This document shows positions 25,153 through 38,172 of a DNA stretch of 64,000 bases, piece by piece. The DNA comes from Ciona savignyi. Taxonomy: Eukaryota > Chordata > Ascidiacea > Phlebobranchia > Cionidae. The DNA lies in assembly GCA_000149265.1 (NCBI GenBank), contig CH001698.1, positions 179,136 through 243,135 of the forward strand, given 5' to 3'. Below the pieces are notes generated by a model, which was not told the DNA's origin, searched no databases, and was given only the letters and a program-made list of their open reading frames with translations. A program made the position numbers and the translations under genes. Position 1 is the stretch's first letter. Each line of letters starts with the position of its first letter.

Positions 25153-26590
25153 CAAATATGCAGTATTTTGATCGTTTAATTTTGGATCAAAACCGTTTTT
25201 CGTTGGACATATTGAAAAATGTATCACAAAATTATTTGAAATCGGTACCATTATTTTTAGAAACTATTATTTTTAATTTTATGTGTTACGAGATATTTCA
25301 TGAGTTCCCACAGCTAAAACTCGTAAATTATATTGGCTTATTTACAAAAAAAACGCAATAGGGGCAAACTATTTATTAAACATTGATATTAAAACGTGTC
25401 AGTTAAAAGGCTGCTGGTATATGATAATTAAAACTTTTTATTGCCCTTATCATGATTTTTGAGTTAGGTGTGCTTGTGGGGCCAGGAGTTTTTCAACGCC
25501 AGGTTGTTTGCCGGGACCAGGTCCCAAGATCCGCTGCCGTCTATATCTGGTACATAAACCTCCGTTTCGACCCCATATGTACACACATGGCGTGAAGCTA
25601 AACTTGACTGTCAGCGAAACCTCCACTAAATAAAAAAACCAGAGAACTGCACTCGTAGATGTATTCTTTAATAAGTTGTGTGTGTCTGTATGTGTTATTT
25701 AATGGATCAAACAACGCTTTATAAAGCAAATAATCACGTAGATGGAAAACTGCTTTAAGTGTCAATGACGTCATGAGGTTATAAGTATCAATGACGTCGT
25801 GAGGTGATAACAGAACGAACACAGTCGGCGTGAAATAACGGAAAATGCAGTTTTTGCAACTATGATATCAAAATTGCTATATGCTTCCGGTACATTCTTA
25901 AAAAATATGTAAACTGACATGTTTAGCATGACAGAAAAAGTAAAAGTAAAAACTTACCTACAATTAGTAACTCCCGTAGTTGACACACATCGCCTGGTTT
26001 TGTATCTATAAAATCTACGCTAATTTACAATCCTTTTATTTTCTTATATGCTATTAAGCTGTGACTCTACAGTTCTTATGCATTATCAATACAACCAGGC
26101 TTATAAACAAATCATTCTTTGTTTTTATTTACGTTTGTACTCACAAATGGCACTATTGACTAACATAGCTTAAACTATTTGTTTCTTTATTGATATACAA
26201 CAACAACAATAGTGGCGCAACAAAACCATCGTGCAACCTTAAAAAAGTGATGTGGCTGTTGATACATAAACAAGATATATAAACGTGTGTCCTTTAAAAG
26301 TAATTAAAAGTAACTGATCGTTTCGAAAAGAGTGGCGTGTCGTCTTAAAAATATGCCGTGTCACAAAAAAAGAGTGGCGTGTCGTGTCCAGAATAGTGGC
26401 TTGCCGTATTGGCCAGTTTTAGGTAAACAACCCCACTCGTAATCTTTATCACCAAAACATTTTATCACAAATATAATTTTTATATCAACTGAAACTCAAT
26501 GCTGCAGATTTTTAACAACGTATTTAAAGCTTAAATTAGGTTTGAGTGTACTGCTTCTGTTACATATTGTTACGTGACTCAATTCAAATC
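25153..26590. other. Intergenic stretch with two short tandem repeats
   Basis: Between the ENPP7-like gene and CDC40. At 25765-25810 a block containing CAATGACGTC(A/G)TGAGGT occurs twice. At 26330-26405 a unit like AGTGGCGTGTCGT occurs in several imperfect copies. No exon was recognised. Confidence 0.5.
26330..26405 (+). repeat. Imperfect tandem repeat upstream of CDC40
   Basis: Units resembling AGTGGCGTGTCGT recur (AGAGTGGCGTGTCGTC, ATGCCGTGTC, AGAGTGGCGTGTCGTG, ATAGTGGCTTGCCGT) about 200 bp upstream of the CDC40 start codon. The position would suit a promoter element, but no known factor site was recognised. Confidence 0.5.
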
Positions 26591-29500
26591 ATGGAAGCGA
26601 TTGTCGCTTTACAAACAGCATACGACGATGCTTCCGATAGTGATCATACAGATTCGGACACACCAGCGACGGAAGATGAGTTACTTCATCTAAAACCACT
26701 GCCCACTGCTCCAAGTTTGTCAATTGCAACAATTAAATCTGCCCCAGATGTCATTACCAAAGTAATTTTGTGTTATTGTAAGCCAAGTACTGGTATGTTT
26801 GGTCGTAGCCCGTAGGGAGCCCATGTTTCAATTGCTTTACGGCATGTTGGGTTTGGGTTCCTCTAAATACTACAGGACCTCTTGGAGCGCTTGGATCACT
26901 TAGATTGCTATGGAAAGTAATTCTAACCTTGTCCCAAACACTAATCTCAACCCCAGAACTAAATTTAACCCTAACATTAATATCATGGCTTTTGTAATTA
27001 CGAAGTATGGTAAGCGATCCAAGCGGTCCTGTAGTATTTAGAGGTACCGGTTGGGTTTCACATAATATAAAATGTTGAAAACTCATTTGATTGATTAAAA
27101 CGGTTCCTTATTATAAAAGCTGTTAACCTTAGCATGTACCGTTAATCAAAAGTTTGAATATTGGATACAGTGATTCTGTATGGCCACCACATGATGAAGA
27201 TATACTATTAAATATGGAAATTTTAGTTTGTTTTAACTAGGGTGTCCATATCCTTACATTACAGAACATCTTTTAAAAACAATCAAATGAAACTAAAAAA
27301 TGGTATATCTACCGGTACTAAACAAAAAGTAGCAACTTGTTGCCAAACCTGACATAAAAATGATATCCCCATCCATGAAATTTACCAGTTTGCCTGAAAC
27401 ATATTTAAACATTTTTTGATATTTTCTCTCTTCAGGACGACGTGAAGTTGGTGCAGGTGATAAACCATGTAGACAACAAGACTGTCTTGTTTAACCCAAC
27501 ATATGAACAAATGCATGCTCCAGAACAGGTAGATTTTCATGACTTATCTTATTTTTTAAAATCATACTTCTCCTGTAGTTATACCGTACCATACTACATA
27601 GGGAGTCAAAACAATATGTTAAATACTTAAACAATTTAGGAAAAATATGAAAAATTAAACGTTTAAATTAAATAATTTCATCATCGAATTTTCCACATAA
27701 CGAAATTACTGAGTTCGTGAGCGCTCTTGCTTTTCGAAAGTTAGTGTAGAACTAATGTTACAATGGAAAAGAACAAAATCTAGACACAAACCATTTAGTT
27801 TATGATCTATGCACACTATGTCGTAAAGTAGGATAGGATAAGATATTTATCTTTATCCCCGTGAATGGGACAACCAAGGGGGTTAACACACAGGCAATCG
27901 TCAGATCACCTCACGCCCATCCGCGCCCATCCGGTTACCGGAGCTATTGCAGTGTGTTGTATATGATAGACATGTTCCTTCAATTTTGTAGAACCCCTTA
28001 ATCCGCTGGGTTCAGACAATGTCCGTAAAGTGCCTTGCCCAAGGACACAAGCGACTAGCTAGCGATCAGTTTCGCACCTGCAACCTTTCGATTAAAAGGC
28101 GACGCACCTAACCGTTAGACCAACGGGCCGGACAAGTAAATTTACAAAATACAAGTGTGAGCACCTAGCTTACCCCTGTGGCACACCATTTGAGAAGCAC
28201 TGCTGTAGAGTAATAGGCCTAATCACAACTAAAAACAGTCAGATAACTATGTTGTTTCCTCACTTGCATCTTCTCCACCATTGGAATAAACATGTGTATT
28301 TTTTCATTTTTAAAAAGATGACAATTGTGAATGTGATTTTAGGGTCCAGCAAATCCCTTCAAAACAAAGCAGCAACTAGCACAGAAGAACATGTTATCTG
28401 GGTATGTGCAGGATGCACATTTCAATCATTTTAATTTTGAAAATCAAAGAAGAACTTTTCACAGCTATGGTATGGCAATATTTAGTGCAATATATATATC
28501 TTTACACAAAAGTAACATAAACATCCATTAGCTATGTAGGTTTTTCTTCCAAAAAAAGAAACAGAACATATCTGATTAAGTGATTTTTAATTAAATTCAT
28601 TATATATATTTTAATTTATGAACTTTAAGCGACCACAGTTTTTAGTTTGGTTTCCTTTGTTTCTCCCTTTAGTTTTACATTTGAAATATTAATCTCTTGC
28701 AATCCAGACTAGATACTACAGTGAATTTTTGTTGTGCATCTTCAATTTTTATAATATACTTCTGTGCGTTATGTACATATATATTTTTGTGATGCACAAT
28801 GTACCAAAAGCATTATTACAAGTTCTGGTGGGTTAGGGTTTTTGGGTTAGGCTTAGGTTTTACACTTGTTCTGCAACGATTTAGGTCTTAATTTTGTTTG
28901 TTCTGGAAACTAAATTAATAATTGTTCTATATGTTTTAATCAATACAGCAATCAAATATTAATCTAGATTTCAATTTATTAATAAATTTTTTTTGTCATC
29001 AGGTTATGCGATAGACCCATCAAGTTCTTCTGGTGATAAAATAGTTGGTGAGTAAGATACATTTCATTTTATAAAACTTAACGTTATCACAAATTAAATT
29101 AAAATGTATAACTGAGCAACCAATTAAATTACATTTTTATAGTTTTAAATAGTATATATTTATTTAAGAACTAAATGGTTGCTCTGAAATAGTTTAAAAA
29201 GATTAAAGTGTTTGTTTAGTTTCAAATGTGGATTTCGACCACGATCCTGATGAACAGAAGACTTATAAAGAAGCAACACCAGTCGATGCGCGGGATGCTA
29301 AAACTGTCTTTGAAAAGATGAAGAAGCGACCAGAGGATAAAAGAAAAAGGATTCGACAAAATGATGCCTCTGATCTTGAGGGATTCTTGGGACCGTGGGG
29401 TGGATTCGTTGATGAACAGAAGATAGCAAAACCTGATGAGGTTTTTGATTAGTTTTATCATAATTGTGCCGTATATATTTTTCGTTTATTCTAATTGTGC

Positions 29501-32500
29501 CATATATATCATACTATGCTCATTTAACCAAATGGCAGGCATATGATTCTGGTTACTTTCTACTTTTGCTCTCAAGATTGACTAATTTTCATATAGCTTA
29601 ATACTTCATGCTTGGTATTATGTATTTTATTTCATTCTGGTTACGAATGAAAATGTTTACATATTATATTTTGTAAACCCTTTTGATGACATTTTTAAAC
29701 AAATTTTTCTTCATAAATTTAGGAAACCCAAAAAGAGCTCGATGAAATGACAGCTAAACGACAAAAACGAGGAAAGCAAGAGGAAGAGAAATCGGTTGAA
29801 GAAAAAACAACTCTTCATGTAAAAGATCCACTTGATTATCAGGTAAAGGTGGTTGTAATTTTGCTCTTAAACAGGTTAGCACTGAACTTGTTAAGTAAAC
29901 AACATGGCCCAAGTTTNNNNNNNNNNNNNNNNNNNNNNNNNNNNNNNNNNNNNNNNNNNNNNNNNNNNNNNNNNNNNNNNNNNNNNNNNNNNNNNNNNNN
30001 NNNNNNNNNNNNNNNNTAAATTAGAAGTGTTCAATTTTCCAATGCAGACCTATAATAACCAGAAAAGAAACGTGTTGTATGGTCAGCTGCATTTAAAATT
30101 AGCATATGCTGTGTTATGCATGTGTAATATACTTATATAATCATCTTTGCCCTCTTACCCAGGACTATTTCTTATGAACAACAATTCCATCTGTTTATTA
30201 ATTACAACTTAACCAACAACAATTCAGTATATGGTTTATTGTTTGCAACTTGAGTGTACTAGGATTAACTGATCATGCATTATTTCTGATTTCAATTAAA
30301 AACTACATATTTTATTGTAGTGATATTGATTACACTTTTTACTGCAAAACCTAAGCCAGCATAGGAATTTCAAGCAATAAAATCTTGGATAAATCTATTT
30401 ACCAAGGTTAAAAAATATCATTACTCTGTCATCACCTAGTGCCTGTTTTTGTAACATATATTTATTATATTTTAATTCTTCTTATTAAGTCTAATCCATT
30501 TTAACATATGTCTGTTATACAATAGGGTCGGTCATTCCTTCACATTCCCCAAGATGTTGGCGTGAACCTTAAATCAAGTATGCCTCCTGATAAATGCTAT
30601 CTGCCGAAGCGACTTCTTCACACCTGGAGTGGTCACACGAAGGCAGTATCGTGCATAAAATTGTTTCCTAAATCTGGTCATCTTTTGCTATCCTCCTCAA
30701 TGGATTGTAAAGTAAAGGTAAAAAAACACCATCGTTATAACACAGACCATCTTTGGCTCACCAAATGTGCTTTGTCCAATTCCAGAGAAATTTTAGTGAT
30801 TTTAGTTTGTCGATTTTACACAACTGAATTAAAAAAACAATATATATAATATGAAACAATCCTTTTATTCTTTAATTCTGTTTCATTGTTTGTTTTGCAT
30901 AGTTTTTGCAAACTACGTCCAATCTGTGTATATTATTTTATCTAACTTTATTTAATCTGTGTTCAAACGTGTATATGTTATTGTATATATTTTAAAATCT
31001 TACAAAATTTGCTAATCTTTTTTTATCAGTTACATACTTTAAAAGTGGTACTTTGTAATATGTCTGATCATGCAGTTATGGGAGGTGTACAACAAACGAA
31101 GGTTGCTACGTACTTACAGCGGTCATGGAAAGGCTGTTCGTGAAGCAAGTTTTAACAACGATGGAACCAACTTCCTATCAGCAGGATATGATAGGTTTAT
31201 TAAACTATGGGACACTGAAACAGGTTTGTGATGTTCTATGTGTAAAGGGTGATTATAAATATAGAATTTTATTTCCATAAATTGCAAGTAAAGGTAAGTG
31301 GTGTAATGTATCTAACCATTGACTATTTTTGTAACATAACATGCTCATTATCGACACATTTATTATTTACCACCTTGTTTAAACAGTTTTTGTAAGTTTC
31401 TTGCTTAAGAACTTGAACAACCAGTAAGTGGTGAACATTGCAATGACTTGACATTGTCCCTCTGAACTCCTACTATTGTTTTATCTAGTTTACATACGTA
31501 ATAATTTGCTTAATGCAGGGCAATGTATTTCTAAATTCTCCAACAAGAAAATTCCCTACTGTGTCAAGTTTAATCCTGATGAGAACAAACAACATCTTTT
31601 TGTGGCTGGACTTTCAGACAAAAAAATAGTAACAGTACGTTCATCTACCAATTTGTTTCCTGTGCTTTGCTTTACCATTTTCTGTTTTAGTAATTGTAAC
31701 TTTTATATTAAACTTCTAGTAATATTGTTTGTAACAATCACTTTGTATTTCTCTCACACAGTTACAGTACTAGCATGAGATAATTTCCTTAATGTAATGC
31801 AGTGATGTAGTGGATGATTTAATTTAATCAATCGGTGTAGTAAACATGTATTGGTTAAACAATCCCCTACAACTTAATTGATACTGAGTAACAACAACTA
31901 GGATTTTTTTAACTGTAATAATCTGATAAATGAGACCTCAGTATAGGGTTTATTGTTATTTTTAACGCAGAACAAAGCGGTTTAGTCTTAAACAGCTGTA
32001 AATAATATTCCATATAAACAATGTTATGATATACAGGTAAAATAGTGTTTTTACTTTTTGTTATAATAAAATTACTACAATTTTCTTTTTACAATGCCAA
32101 GGTTCGGATTATGATATATTTTTTCTTTAGTGGGACACCAGATCCAAGAATGTTGTACAAGAATATGACCGCCACTTGGGTGCGGTAAACACAATTACCT
32201 TTGTTGACAACAATACCAAGTTTGTATCAACCTCCGACGACAAGAGTTTAAGAGTTTGGGAATGGTTCGTCGCATTTTTAGTATTGTCCATTTTAAAAAT
32301 TAAAACTAATGGTGTATTTAGGTAATAGGTTTACTCATTTTTATCCGCATATGAGTAAAATGGAAATGGTGACATAAAATTAGCCTAGACAAATTACCTT
32401 GTGTACACTGTCTAGTTACCAAAGCCATCATAGTTTGTTTTGTATGTTAGAAGACACTGCTACAGTCTTTAACCTATTTCACCACTTCAATTTTTTTGTA

Positions 32501-33156
32501 ATTTCACATTTCAAACTTTGCAGGGACATTCCAGTTGATTTCAAATACATCGCGGAACCTTCAATGCATTCTATGCCGTCAGTTACCTTATCACCCAATG
32601 AAAAGTGGTTGGGCTGTCAGTCACTGGACAATCAAATTATGATTTTCGATGTACAGGGGAGGTTCAGACTTAAAAGAAAGAAGATTTTCAAAGGACACAT
32701 GGTGATTTTCTAACATTTAAATTTTTGTTGGGATAATTGTCTATTCAAAAGCCTTTTTTTAATTTTATGAGTTTATCATCGATCTTCATAGTTAGTCACA
32801 TTTTCCAAAAACATGTTTGGTCTGTAATCAGCCAAATACTAAATAATTTAAACTGGCAAGTCTTTAAAGCTAAATATCCCTTACAAATACTGTAAACTTT
32901 CAGGGCTAATATAAATAAAACCTTCTTTTCTCAGGTTGCGGGGTACGCTTGTCAGATGACTTTTTCGCCTGACATGTCGTATGTTGCCTCCGGTGACGGG
33001 GATGGAAAGGTGTTTATTTGGGATTGGAAGACAACACGCATGTACAGCAAGTTTCAAGCTCATGAGAGTGTGTGTATAGGTTGCACTTGGCACCCCCACG
33101 AGACCTCCAAACTTATAACATGCGGATGGGACAGTCAGATTAAATTATGGGACTGA
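26591..33156 (+). CDS. cdc40: Pre-mRNA-processing factor 17 (CDC40/PRP17), WD40 splicing factor
   Basis: Twelve exons join in frame to 588 residues (human CDC40: 579): 26591-26761, 27436-27528, 28343-28469, 29003-29047, 29220-29440, 29723-29842, 30526-30717, 31076-31223, 31519-31634, 32131-32264, 32524-32701, 32935-33156. The protein is a nuclear spliceosome component needed for the second catalytic step. The N-terminus carries an acidic Ser/Asp stretch, then conserved blocks [32 protein letters not shown] and [12 protein letters not shown]. From about residue 290 there are seven WD40 repeats, opening with [10 protein letters not shown] and closing with a terminal IKLWD. Exon 3 reads through an apparent donor at 28402 into [11 protein letters not shown], which matches the family. 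A 100-N gap lies in intron 6 and interrupts no exon. The 3' end converges on the small Cys-rich gene. Confidence 0.95.
26845..27065. mobile_element. Foldback/MITE-like inverted repeat in CDC40 intron 1
   Basis: Arms at about 26862-26900 and 27005-27050 are inverted copies: CCTCTAAATACTACAGGACC on plus appears reverse-complemented in the right arm, followed in both by a CTTGGATC block. The loop is about 100 bp. No ORF or clear target duplication was found. It could form a long hairpin in the pre-mRNA. Confidence 0.6.
27828..28132 (-). repeat. tRNA-related SINE, family 2 (near full length) in CDC40 intron 2
   Basis: About 305 bp, minus orientation. It contains the tRNA-like head (GTTGGTCTAACGGTTAGGTG and GGTTGCAGGTGCGAAAC), the core GTCCTTGGGCAAGGCAC, the CGGTAACCGGATGGGCG block and the tail CCCATTCACGGGGATAAA. 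It ends in a GGATAGGATA-type simple repeat. Confidence 0.65.
29917..30016. other. Assembly gap (100 N)
   Basis: Exactly 100 Ns inside CDC40 intron 6, the usual placeholder for a gap of unknown size. Both flanking exons join in frame, so no coding sequence need be missing. Confidence 0.98.
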
Positions 33157-33446
33157 ACGCTGGGAACGCTCGCTTCAGTGATCAAATCTGGTTATTCGCA
33201 CTGCCGAGAAATAATCAGGATTTCTTTTTTAGCATTTTCTAATGTATTTGTCACAGTACAAATTGTAACTACGAAGTGCCATTATTCAGTTGCAATTGCA
33301 CTTTATAAATATAAAAAAAAACTGAGTGAAAAATGCTCGTTTTATAATATCTTTAGTGCTTTTCTTAAGCAGCGAAGCATAAAAATATTTTTCAGTTCAA
33401 CGAATAATATTTACTAAACACAAGGAATTATTCCTCCATAACAAAC

Positions 33447-34767
33447 TCATCTCTTCTTTTTCTTCTTTTTGCCCCCTTTCTTGCCTTTTTTGCCTCCCTT
33501 CTTTCCTTTCTTCCCTCCCTTCTTTTTCCCCTTTTTTCCTTGCCTCTCTTTCCACGCAGCGTATTTCTCTTTTGCCTCTTCTGAAGGTCCTTTTCCAGGA
33601 ACATATTCCACTCTTTTACCCAAGCATTGTATCTGCGTTGAACGGCGTTATACGATGTTGCCTAGATTTTATCCTTCCCGGTTGGATATCATGTGTACAC
33701 CGCAGTGTGTGCAACAACGACAGTTGTTAAGCACATACTATAATCCTTATGCTTGTAGAGGCGATTGCAGTGTTAAAATATTTTGTTTTTACATAATTTG
33801 TTAGACGCTATACTGATCGGAGAGTAACAGCAGTTAAATTCCTTTTTCAAAAGGGCATCGCGTAAACAGAATGCCAGGATAAAGATATGTCAGAAATAAA
33901 GTATACCGCGAAGAATAATATTATTTTGCTCGTGTGCTTAGACCGTGAATGGCGTCGCTAGGTCAATAAAACACAAGTGATCCATGATACGTGACATCGC
34001 GGTATTGAAAAATATTGATTTTCCATGATGTTTTTCGTTTACTAGATCTAAGTGTTACTTTGTTAAGAGAAGGTTTTGTACATTACCAGCAAACCTAAGT
34101 GCTACCTTATCTAGATGGTTTTAAAATTGACTTGCGATTTCCGACCGCCACCGACATTTTTTAACCTTCAGAACATAGAATTTAGTAGCTAGAATAATGG
34201 GCATGGTGTTGATTTTTCAAACCTAGACACACCGCAACTTGTCGGTTGTGTGTCAGCAAGGTAAATTTCGGCCAAAAAGGCGCGTGCCTTGGGCCACTCC
34301 CAAAAACCAGAAGTGCCGTATTCTGGCACGGGCTACATTTTTTTTATACAAATGCATAGTGGCAATGTTACTCCGCTGTTGACATAATCGGTAAATTGGC
34401 AGTTTATTAACGTTTGCTTATTCTAACAAAAAGGAGAATCGTGTTTCTTTTTTAAGAATCGGCTTGATGTATAGACCTTTTACAGTTTTTTGCGGTTTGT
34501 AGTATTCCTACCACTACCAAATAGTACCTATACCTATTGCGTACCTGGTTACATTGTCGACAATGGGCAGCAGCCCTCATCAACCCAGTAAACTCGCCTT
34601 TCAGACAATCATTGCAAAACCTTGTTCCGCAAAATCGACACATGAACGTCTGTAAAGAATTAACAAGCTCAAAATACATTAACCGTTAAAATAATTTAAT
34701 AACAGTCGCAAACTTACCGTGTCATTGTAAACGCACCCCCAGCGACACATGCTAGTGCATGTATTTT
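33447..34767 (-). CDS. Small Cys-rich, zinc-ribbon-like protein with Lys/Gly-rich tail (uncharacterised)
   Basis: Three minus-strand exons join in frame: 34718-34767, 34545-34649 and 33447-33632. The first exon begins in mid-codon, so either a 5' exon was missed or translation starts at the ATG at 34748-34750, giving about 107 residues. The core has paired cysteines (MCRWGCVYND, then CRFCGTRFCNDCLKGEF, then HCRQCNQIQC) that look metal-binding, like a treble-clef or zinc-ribbon fold. A conserved-looking VEYVPGKGPSEEAKEKYAAW segment follows. The last 29 residues are almost only Lys and Gly (KKGKKGGKK units) and end KKKKKKR, suggesting nucleic-acid or nucleolar binding (inferred). I do not recognise the family. 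The stop lies 290 bp from the CDC40 stop, tail to tail. Confidence 0.72.
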
Positions 34768-35459
34768 CTGAAATAACCAGTTTGAAGTTCGCCTAAAAAT
34801 GCCGTGTTTCCATTCCAATTTTAAGTTAATGCGGAACAGCTTTACTGACTGAAGACACAAGATATTAACACGTTTTTTATTAAATTTTACTTCTGAATTC
34901 TGCCTATACTTCGACAGTATGTTGTACTTCTGTTCGACACATAGGTGAAATCGTAACAATAACCTATTGTCCTTCTTTGTAATGTAAACAATGATGATGC
35001 CCGCTACGGGATTCTGTGTTTGCTTTTTCAGATTTCTTTCCATTCGTTTATTACAACACAATGTGGTTTGATTCATAGAATGAATAACATCATATAAATA
35101 GCGAAGAGCGTACTTTAGTATAATTGACTAATGTAGTGTGTATATAAGTACTGTTCATATGCGTATTAAGTATCGCAATGTTTTAATATGCCTAACTATA
35201 TGTGTCTATATGTACACATACAACCTTAACATGACCTCTGACACCTTAAATGTTTCTCCTCCTAGAAAACTGTACACTAACAAAAAACTTGTAATGATAG
35301 CATAGATTTCGGTAATTGGCATCGAACAAAATACTGATTTATTGAATACTGTCGCCACGTAACATAATTATTAAAACAACGAAATAATGAACATGTTATA
35401 AAAACAAAGCAAAACTCAGCACGTAAAAATATTAAAGGGCAACAAATACAGTAAAAAAA

Positions 35460-36534
35460 TTACAATTTACGACTTGAGCCAGAGATAGTTGTCAGCCTGG
35501 ATTGGAACGTCTGATTCCGGGTTGTACCTCTTAACAATCTTCGGCGTCTTAAAAACGGGAATAAACGGACTTTCCAATCCATAAACGAGCAGATAAGTGC
35601 CAATAAGTTAATCAAAATATTTATACCATATACAGTGTGTCGAATGTACCAATACGGATTTTTAATAGTGAGTGCGAAGACTGCGTTTGCGGCATCTGAT
35701 ATTATGCAGATCAAAGACGTCACTAAAACACGTTTTATAATCGGAATAATTCTTTTGGAATCGAAACCTTGATGAAGACTGTTTTTTCTGTGCAGCCAAA
35801 GGGGGTAGATAAATAAAAACAGAAAAGTGGCTTGGAATATAACAGTCGAAGACACCATAAGGCTCCATTTTACAGTGGAACTGCCTTTCTTTTCTACCTT
35901 AAGACAACCGTTCGAAGTCGTCTTATAACTAGGAGCCCATAGAAATACTATGGCGTTGGTTACCAACATTATGACGTAAAACCCAAAGCTAAGTTTGCTG
36001 ATAAACCGTACAGATTTGTGCAGGTTCTTTTTGATCAATTGATTGTGGTAAAATATCGAGTACAGCCGGAACCACAAACCGAAATACACGCACCCCAGTA
36101 CTATAACCCCACAACAAATGGTGATCTTTTGTCCAACAGCGCAGAACGGTTCCCCATAGTGATGTAATGGAATAAACCCAACGACGAAGTATACGATTTC
36201 GGCGAGACACCCTAATATAGTAAGGGAGCTCAAGAGTTGAGGCCCAGGTCTGTGTTTGCCAGCAGAAGTATCTATTAAACAACAAGGATCAAACTAATGT
36301 ACATAGAACATATCTATATAAAAACAATTATCGTTAACGGAAATTACCTTGACAGAAAATAAGTTTTCTCTTTTTAGCATGGACGGATAGAGCTACGGTC
36401 AAGTAAGTAACAAAGATACAGCAGGCTGCCGACAAAGTTGTTGTAACGATCCATTGGTCCAATAAACTGTCTTTGTCTTGTTCTTCCGTCTCGTTGCGTT
36501 GATTTAAAGAGGAATTATATACTTTATTTAACAT
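35460..36534 (-). CDS. Orphan seven-transmembrane receptor-like protein, copy 1
   Basis: Two minus-strand exons, 36348-36534 and 35460-36271, join at phase 1 to 332 residues. The ATG at 36534 was chosen because the residues after it carry N-glycosylation sites (NSS, NET) typical of an extracellular N-terminus, and because it gives nearly the same length as the paralogue. Exon 1 encodes the N-terminus and first helix; exon 2 encodes the other six helices. Features shared with the paralogue at 48936-50775 are an FWLR/LWFR motif after helix 3, a P.Y.TT..GC extracellular loop, a YPL.LHRK loop after helix 5, P.IKR before helix 6, and a WK.RLFP motif after helix 7. No DRY or NPxxY motif of rhodopsin-type GPCRs is seen. 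The tail is basic. Function and ligand are unknown. Confidence 0.8.
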
Positions 36535-38157
36535 CGCAAAACGTAGCCTACAATATCTGCAAAATAAATTATAACACATTAAACTCTTCGATACCAGCCA
36601 TGGCATTTTGTCTTGGTTGGATAAACAACTCGAATGATGTTTAAGTTTCATAACATTTAAAATGCTGCAAAACTCAACGAAGAACTGACGACGTTTCAAT
36701 CTCAGCTTCGCATTTAAACAATGGTAGATTAATCATCAATTTACACTCTTGCAACGCAATATCTATACTTGGAAGTGCATCACTAGCCTAATCAGCACTC
36801 TAGTGAGACACTAACAATTCCATACTATTCAATGTGCAGAGACGTTATAAATTTTACAAGAAATAAACCTATCAACTGCTTGGGCCAAAAGCCGCTCTAC
36901 AATAGCATATAAATATCGAGACCAAGCTAAATGTAATGACCTTCGCGAAAACTCAACTGACATATGACAACTTCCAAGAGGTGGAATTACCTTATATTTA
37001 TAAAGTTTAGTGGTGGGAAAACACGTTGCACAACAGCATTGTGTCTCGCCTTCTCCGTGGTTCGATTTCGGTGGATTCCGTCCAAAATTTAATCGAGCGT
37101 AACGAAGCATTGTCTGCCGTGGCCACGACCAAATGTTTTCATTACACTGTCGAAACCATAAACGTGATTCCACATTCAAGCTAAACTAATTTATAATAAT
37201 CAACGTGTCCCGATCCGCTTGTACTCACTTTCTCTTTGCGAACCAATCAAAACCAAACAAAGGGTTCCATACTTTTAGCACGAGTTTATTTAAACGACTC
37301 TACCAATAGTTTCGGTTAAATATGACCGCGGTTTCGTGAGGATGGTGCAATGTATTTTTAAGTGTTCTCCATTTGTTCGTCTCTTTTGCACATTGAGGGG
37401 AACTTTTTCGCAGCCGTTAATAAACCCACACAGAATATTTTTGTATTCGGTGTAAAGCTAATTTTATTCACTCTACAAAGTTTTTGCGTTTCCGTATTTT
37501 AGCGGTTTTATAGTGGTATATATCTCCAATGAAATGACAGCCGTGTGGAAGAAGTACAACAGACCACATATCCCATTTCTCATTCATCATTAGAGATGTA
37601 GAAAGAACCAAAGAAACAACACCAGTTCCCGATTTGTTGACTGAGGGTCTTCATACCAGTATGATAACACGCAACCATTTCGTGTTTCCAGCTTAGTTAT
37701 TTTTAGGCAGGTGAATAAGATGTCGTTGCTGTAACGGTCCAATACACCACACACTCTATGACAAAACATAATTAACAGTGACAAATTTTAGGTATTATTA
37801 GACAGTTATTTTGCATGTGGGATGTTAATAGAGTTAAAGATAGTGCTGAGGCGACTTAAGGTATTTTATTAAGACTTGACTTAATTCTTTTGGAAAATTA
37901 CTTGTTTCAGAACTTGTACTTTCACTTTACTTACTATGTTAAAGACTTAGACTAGACTCCTAAATTTCAAATAAATTTACTTGGACTTGAAATATACATA
38001 AAACCCGTTAGGCTATGTTCGATAATAAAATACGTCTTAGCCTACTCTAAAAAAGCCAAAAAACTAATTTTTGTGACACAAATTGAGCAGACAACCACGT
38101 AAATCAGCAATGACGCCATCGTTAGAAGATAATAAAAAAAATCAAAATAACAATTAT
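36535..38157. other. Intergenic stretch, no gene seen
   Basis: The longest frame, a 116-codon minus ORF at 36829-37179, has no recognisable domain or splice context and is probably chance. Nothing else was supported. Confidence 0.45.
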
Positions 38158-38172
38158 GTACGGTAGTGTGAC

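Noticed and set aside
28150-28207. hAT end remnant (CAGTGCTTCTCAAATGGTGTG type on minus)
   Set aside because: Resembles known hAT termini, but no partner end or target duplication was found, so no element could be delimited.
28343-28469. Apparent donor at 28402 in CDC40 giving a one-base frame error
   Set aside because: Reading through to 28469 yields the conserved SGY...RRTF..YG block and correct phase, so no intron or error exists there.
33469-33804. Plus-strand 111-codon frame rich in Pro/Phe
   Set aside because: It is the antisense shadow of the Lys/Gly-coding minus-strand exon 33447-33632; the minus reading has splice sites, phase match and a sensible protein.
36829-37179. Minus-strand 116-codon frame
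   Set aside because: No domain, no splice context, no relation to neighbouring genes; unusual amino-acid order looks random.
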